Part shown: positions 37,847-41,967 of the stretch, piece by piece
Layout of the letters: every line of letters starts with the position of its first letter
Position numbering within the stretch: position 1 is the stretch's first letter
The notes under the pieces: generated by a model
Databases searched by the model: none
Told to the model about the DNA's origin: nothing
The model's input: the letters and a program-made list of their open reading frames with translations, nothing else
Translations under genes and position numbers: made by a program
Source of the DNA: Effusibacillus pohliae DSM 22757
GTDB taxonomy: Bacteria; Bacillota; Bacilli; Tumebacillales; Effusibacillaceae
DNA: 41,967 nucleotides
Reading direction: 5' to 3'
NCBI RefSeq assembly: GCF_000376225.1
Contig: NZ_AQXL01000109.1
Location: 1-41,967, forward strand

Positions 37847-38621
37847 CTTTGCACGTCTTGTGATTTTGATGTTCATCGCATGTATGCTTTTGGTTCAAAA
37901 TCAATCCGCTCTTGCTGACAATGATCCAATAACTCAGTACGCAAATAAAGGTGTAAAATCAATGATTGAAGCTGATTTTTTGAACTATCAAAAACCTTTG
38001 GATGCTGCGAAGGATAACTTTGGGGTAAACGCTGATGATTCGTTTGCGAATGCTCAACTGGGAGACGGAATACCGTATTTTGTTGTTTCGAACAAAATCG
38101 AAGCGAACGGTAACAGTTTTACATTTGGCGGATATATTTTTCCGATTCGAGTAAATGGTAAGCCTGCCGGTATCGTGTTTGCCACTGAAGAAAACGGAAA
38201 ATGGAGCATTTTCAACATCAAAAATAATACTAGCTTCGAACAAGACCTCCAAGACGCAAAGAAACTGCTAAAAGATACAGACAGCGCAAAACTCTTATAC
38301 GATCAACGATTTGGTCTGTATATCTTTGCTGTCCAACACGTGACAGGTGAAAGTAGTATTGTTCCGATGAGGGATCATGAATTTTTAAAACTGAAAAAAC
38401 ATAGCTTCGTACCGATGGCGGATTTCGAAGCGAAACTTGATAAATTGAAAAAAGAAAAGGCATCGGAGAGCAAAAATGGAGCGGTGCAAGCAGGTGGTGC
38501 GGTCTTGAACTCAGACTCAAGCAATGCGGGAAGCAAATACTATCTTCCGATTGGCGGAGGGTTAGTTGCTCTTGGCACGTTCGGTTATGTCATGGTAAGA
38601 AAACGCAAGCAAGCCAACTAA
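37836..38621 (+). CDS. Secreted, C-terminally membrane-anchored hypothetical protein
   Basis: The 261 residues begin with a signal peptide (about 1-27, ending 'SALADN') and have a soluble body. The C-terminal membrane span at about 236-255 ('YLPIGGGLVALGTFGYVMV') is followed by a positive tail 'RKRKQAN', so the body should face outside. I recognise no domain. The ATG at 37836 is preceded by GAAGGG and overlaps the peptidase remnant, so the two probably formed an operon; it may once have been the substrate, inhibitor or partner of the peptidase (inference). It is markedly AT-richer than the pur genes, which suggests transfer. Confidence 0.75.
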   Translation: MKYNFARLVILMFIACMLLVQNQSALADNDPITQYANKGVKSMIEADFLNYQKPLDAAKDNFGVNADDSFANAQLGDGIPYFVVSNKIEANGNSFTFGGYIFPIRVNGKPAGIVFATEENGKWSIFNIKNNTSFEQDLQDAKKLLKDTDSAKLLYDQRFGLYIFAVQHVTGESSIVPMRDHEFLKLKKHSFVPMADFEAKLDKLKKEKASESKNGAVQAGGAVLNSDSSNAGSKYYLPIGGGLVALGTFGYVMVRKRKQAN

Positions 38622-38658
38622 TTTATCTGTGGACAAGGAACTCAAACTCCCTCTACAT

Positions 38659-38706
38659 GGTGACATTTTCACAGACGAGTTACAGGGTGACAATATCACT
38701 GACGAA
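38659..38706. repeat. Tandem 21-bp repeat, probable IS21-family end remnant
   Basis: The segments 38659-38679 and 38686-38706 match at 17 of 21 positions (GGTGACA-x-T-x-TCAC-x-GACGA), starting 27 bases apart. Repeats of GTGACA..TCAC type near the end are, from memory, typical of IS21-family termini. No istA or istB is present. Confidence 0.45.
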
Positions 38707-38729
38707 CAACACAGTGTCGCGGTTTCCCC

Positions 38730-38758
38730 TTGCCAAACGGGACTGCATCCGGTATGCT
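38730..38758 (+). promoter_or_regulatory. thiC promoter
   Basis: TTGCCA (38730-38735), 17 bases, TATGCT (38753-38758). The transcript should begin near 38765, about 20 bases before the TPP aptamer. Confidence 0.65.
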
Positions 38759-38786
38759 AAAGTTGTAAAAATTCAATACGATGTTG

Positions 38787-38884
38787 CTACTAGGGGTGCC
38801 CATGAGCCTGGGCTGAGAGAGGGACGCGATGAAGTTCCTTAACCCTCAGGACCTGATCTGGATAATACCAGCGTAGGAAAGTAG
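38787..38884 (+). promoter_or_regulatory. TPP riboswitch (THI element) before thiC
   Basis: P1 arms CTACT (38787-38791) and AGTAG (38880-38884) enclose the conserved blocks 'GGGGTGCC', 'GGCTGAGAGAGGGA', 'ACCCTCAGGACCTGATCTGG' and 'ATAATACCAGCGTAGGAAA'. This is the standard thiamine pyrophosphate aptamer. A terminator follows, so thiC should be turned off by TPP. Confidence 0.97.
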
Positions 38885-40828
<1,944 letters not shown>

Positions 40829-40855
40829 CAGCTGTCGGTTCGGGAGGGCGCATCG

Positions 40856-41026
40856 ATGAACCGGGTGCAGCAGATCGAGCGGGAAATCGCGGAGCTTTCC
40901 AACCGGATCTATCAATTGAAAATCGAGTTGGAAAAGATCCGCAAGACGTGTGCGCATGAATTTTTGGAAGACCGGTACACGCAAACCTGTATCAAGTGCA
41001 ACCTTGCCCAGTCACTGTATTATTGA
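40856..41026 (+). CDS. 56-residue Cys-rich small protein downstream of thiC
   Basis: This short gene has a good Shine-Dalgarno (GGGAGG 8 bases before the ATG) and lies 27 bases after thiC, before a clear terminator, so it is probably co-transcribed. Residues about 1-31 are a charged amphipathic helix, probably a coiled coil ('IEREIAELSNRIYQLKIEL'). After that come C32-x2-H35 ('CAHEF') and C46-x2-C49 ('CIKC'), a likely zinc-binding knuckle, and the end 'QSLYY'. I do not recognise a named family. Function unknown; regulation by TPP through the thiC transcript is possible. Confidence 0.75.
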   Translation: MNRVQQIEREIAELSNRIYQLKIELEKIRKTCAHEFLEDRYTQTCIKCNLAQSLYY

Positions 41027-41046
41027 TGCCGGCCAAAACAATAAGA

Positions 41047-41082
41047 GAGCCACTTGCTTTTCAGGCAGTGGCTCAATTTTTT
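41047..41082 (+). terminator. Terminator of the thiC unit
   Basis: GAGCCACT (41047-41054) and AGTGGCTC (41067-41074) pair over 8 bp, with TGC/GCA able to extend the stem across a bulge, followed by AATTTTTT. Confidence 0.85.
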
Positions 41083-41231
41083 CGACGTTCTGCGGACATC
41101 GAAACACCAGGGCGAAAGACATGACTGGGAGTGGACGTGCCCGGTGTGTGGCAAAATTCATTGATCGGGTCGTCAACGTCGCGCAAAACATTCTGCGCGA
41201 AGGTTTGCGCCTTCGTGATCTGTCCGCCTAA
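41081..41231 (+). pseudogene. tnpB: 3' remnant of a TnpB (IS200/IS605-family) gene
   Basis: From 41081 one frame reads 'GERHDWEWTCPVCGKIH' and then stops at 41162. One base further on, the next frame continues 'IDRVVNVAQNILREGLRLRD' and ends at TAA 41229-41231. Joined, this is the C-terminus of TnpB: the last CxxC of the zinc ribbon and the RuvC-III segment. That segment normally reads H-D-R-D-x-N-A-A; here a Val stands where the catalytic Asp is expected. The rest of the gene is absent. A frameshift and the lost Asp both indicate a dead relic. Confidence 0.7.
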
Positions 41232-41340
41232 GCGGACTCAGCCGCGGGGTCAACGGGGATCGCTTGAGACGCAAGTCAGAACTCTCAGATACGGGAGTAC
41301 TCCCAGGCATCACACGCCTGGAGGCGTGCGGAGTGTCAAC
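41232..41340 (+). ncRNA. Possible relic of the TnpB guide RNA (omega RNA) scaffold / right end
   Basis: In IS605-type elements the guide RNA covers the 3' end of tnpB and runs to the element's right end. Here nested stems ACTCC/GGAGT (41299-41303, 41330-41334) and CCAGGC/GCCTGG (41303-41308, 41316-41321) lie just before TCAAC (41336-41340), a plausible element end. Whether it is expressed is unknown. Confidence 0.35.
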
Positions 41341-41368
41341 GTGTAACCTTTTCGGCCTGTTTGAGTCA

Positions 41369-41411
41369 TGCACTGAGTCTTGCCCACGTTATTGAAGATG
41401 GAGTCAGTGCA
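41369..41411. repeat. 8-bp inverted repeat
   Basis: TGCACTGA (41369-41376) and TCAGTGCA (41404-41411), perfect, 27 bases apart. Could be an operator or an old element end. Confidence 0.4.
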
Positions 41412-41491
41412 GTCATGAGACAGGGTATCCAATCAATTGGACCCACTTGACACAGACAAGGTCATTTGAAATTGAAATGGGGGAACTGACA

Positions 41492-41605
41492 ATGAAGGCT
41501 AAGCTGGTTATCGGCGGGCTTGCTGCATTAGCCTTGGCTGTGGGCAGTTATCAGCATTTTCTATCCTTATTTGCCGTAAAAGAACCGTCTTTAGCGGCTT
41601 TTTAA
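41492..41605 (+). CDS. 37-residue Phr-like / signal-peptide-like small ORF
   Basis: ATG 41492 has GGGGG about 8 bases upstream, and a TTGACA at 41447 may be a -35 (the -10 is poor). The product has an N-terminal Lys pair, a hydrophobic stretch 'LVIGGLAALALAVGS' and a short tail ending 'FAVKEPSLAAF'. This build is that of exported pre-peptides such as Phr/NprX-type signalling peptides. No Rap-like regulator is seen in the window, so the function is open. It could also be a degraded gene start. Confidence 0.45.
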   Translation: MKAKLVIGGLAALALAVGSYQHFLSLFAVKEPSLAAF

Positions 41606-41707
41606 GTGGCGTGCCCAGCCAAAGCACGCGTTATCTAGCCGGTGAAAGTCCGGTCGGGGGAAGTGCGGTTTGATGAGGAGGGGGTGGATAACCACCCCCT
41701 CACTCTA
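41606..41707 (+). other. Possible internally deleted group II intron remnant
   Basis: GTGGCGTGCCCAGCC followed by 'CCGGTGAAAGTCCGG' resembles the 5' end of bacterial group II introns. 'GGTTTGATGAGGAGGGGG' followed by a 10-bp hairpin (41678-41701, ATAA loop) and 'ACTCTA' resembles the domain V-VI 3' end. The two are only about 30 bases apart, so the bulk of an intron would be missing. From memory of such introns; not proven. Confidence 0.3.
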
Positions 41708-41740
41708 GCTGTAGACTCTCGGAATTAAAATTTCCTTACA

Positions 41741-41764
41741 GGCTCTAGTCTCTTGACTAGGGCC
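41741..41764 (+). terminator. Terminator-like hairpin
   Basis: GGCTCTAGTC and GACTAGGGCC pair over 10 bp (one T-G) around TCTT, followed by ATTTATTGTTT. It may end the short transcript of the upstream small ORF. Confidence 0.5.
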
Positions 41765-41887
41765 ATTTATTGTTTCACCCCCAAAACAGGAGTGCGAACA
41801 AATTTTCCTCTTGACTTTTTCAAATCACCCCAACAATCGCGATGGAGGCATCTAATTGCCTACTACTAGACGGTTTGGGTGATGTTC

Positions 41888-41967
41888 ATGATTCCCGTTG
41901 CTCGTTCTCATGAAGCCTACCTGCAGTTCGTTGTTGAACAACTTGATGTAGAGTACAACAATCCCGC
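41888..41967 (+). CDS. Start of an unidentified gene (runs off window)
   Basis: An open frame from ATG 41888 reads 'MIPVARSHEAYLQFVVEQL' and then 'DVEYNNP' to the window edge. An alternative ATG two codons earlier (41882) is in frame. The Shine-Dalgarno is weak (GGGTG). Too little is visible to name it; the surroundings, full of mobile-element scraps, make a transposase possible. Confidence 0.45.
   Translation, partial: MIPVARSHEAYLQFVVEQLDVEYNNP

Overview
The window is chromosomal DNA of a moderately GC-rich, endospore-former-type Firmicute. The best guess is the Alicyclobacillaceae (Effusibacillus/Tumebacillus-like); this rests on gene content and gene order, not on a database match. Supporting features are a des-desK-desR membrane-fluidity operon, a complete purEKBCSQLFMNHD operon with PurR boxes and a guanine riboswitch, a guanine riboswitch in front of guaA, a TPP riboswitch in front of thiC, and sigma-A type promoters with strong Shine-Dalgarno sequences.

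Layout. 1-5.4 kb: a visibly AT-richer, probably acquired segment with the start of an IS256-family transposase (minus strand) and a type III restriction-modification pair (mod, res). 5.45-8.7 kb: fatty acid desaturase plus DesK/DesR thermosensor with a candidate tandem DesR operator. 9.3-10.5 kb: secreted coiled-coil M23 peptidase. 10.7-15.1 kb: MoxR ATPase / DUF58 / transglutaminase operon. 15.1-18.4 kb: riboswitch-controlled guaA and a purine permease. 18.4-20.9 kb: Uma2-family nuclease, ispG and a small secreted protein. 21.0-22.3 kb: ECF-type sigma factor and its probable anti-sigma factor (minus strand). 22.56-22.86 kb: frameshifted remnant of a membrane transporter. 22.89-37.3 kb: the pur operon, PRPP to IMP, under PurR boxes, a guanine riboswitch and probably attenuation. 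37.4-38.6 kb: AT-rich islet with a decayed cysteine-peptidase gene and a membrane-anchored partner protein. 38.66-41.1 kb: IS21-like end fragment, TPP riboswitch, thiC and a 56-residue Cys-rich small protein. 41.1-41.97 kb: a scrap-yard with a TnpB 3' remnant, a 37-residue signal-peptide-like ORF, a possible group II intron remnant and the start of an unidentified gene.

How the genes work together. The pur operon makes IMP, and GuaA with the NCS2 permease supply GMP and purine bases. Both units sense guanine through riboswitches, and the pur promoter also carries an inverted pair of PurR boxes. thiC draws on AIR, the intermediate made by PurM, so thiamine synthesis lies next to its precursor pathway. 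Two features of the pur operon stand out. Its adenylosuccinate lyase resembles the long E. coli-type enzyme rather than the Bacillus-type one. Several of its enzymes (PurK, PurM, PurN, PurL, PurH) carry extra N-terminal or internal hydrophilic segments. I found no CRISPR array, tRNA or rRNA. No wholly new defence system is evident; the most unusual items are listed as findings.
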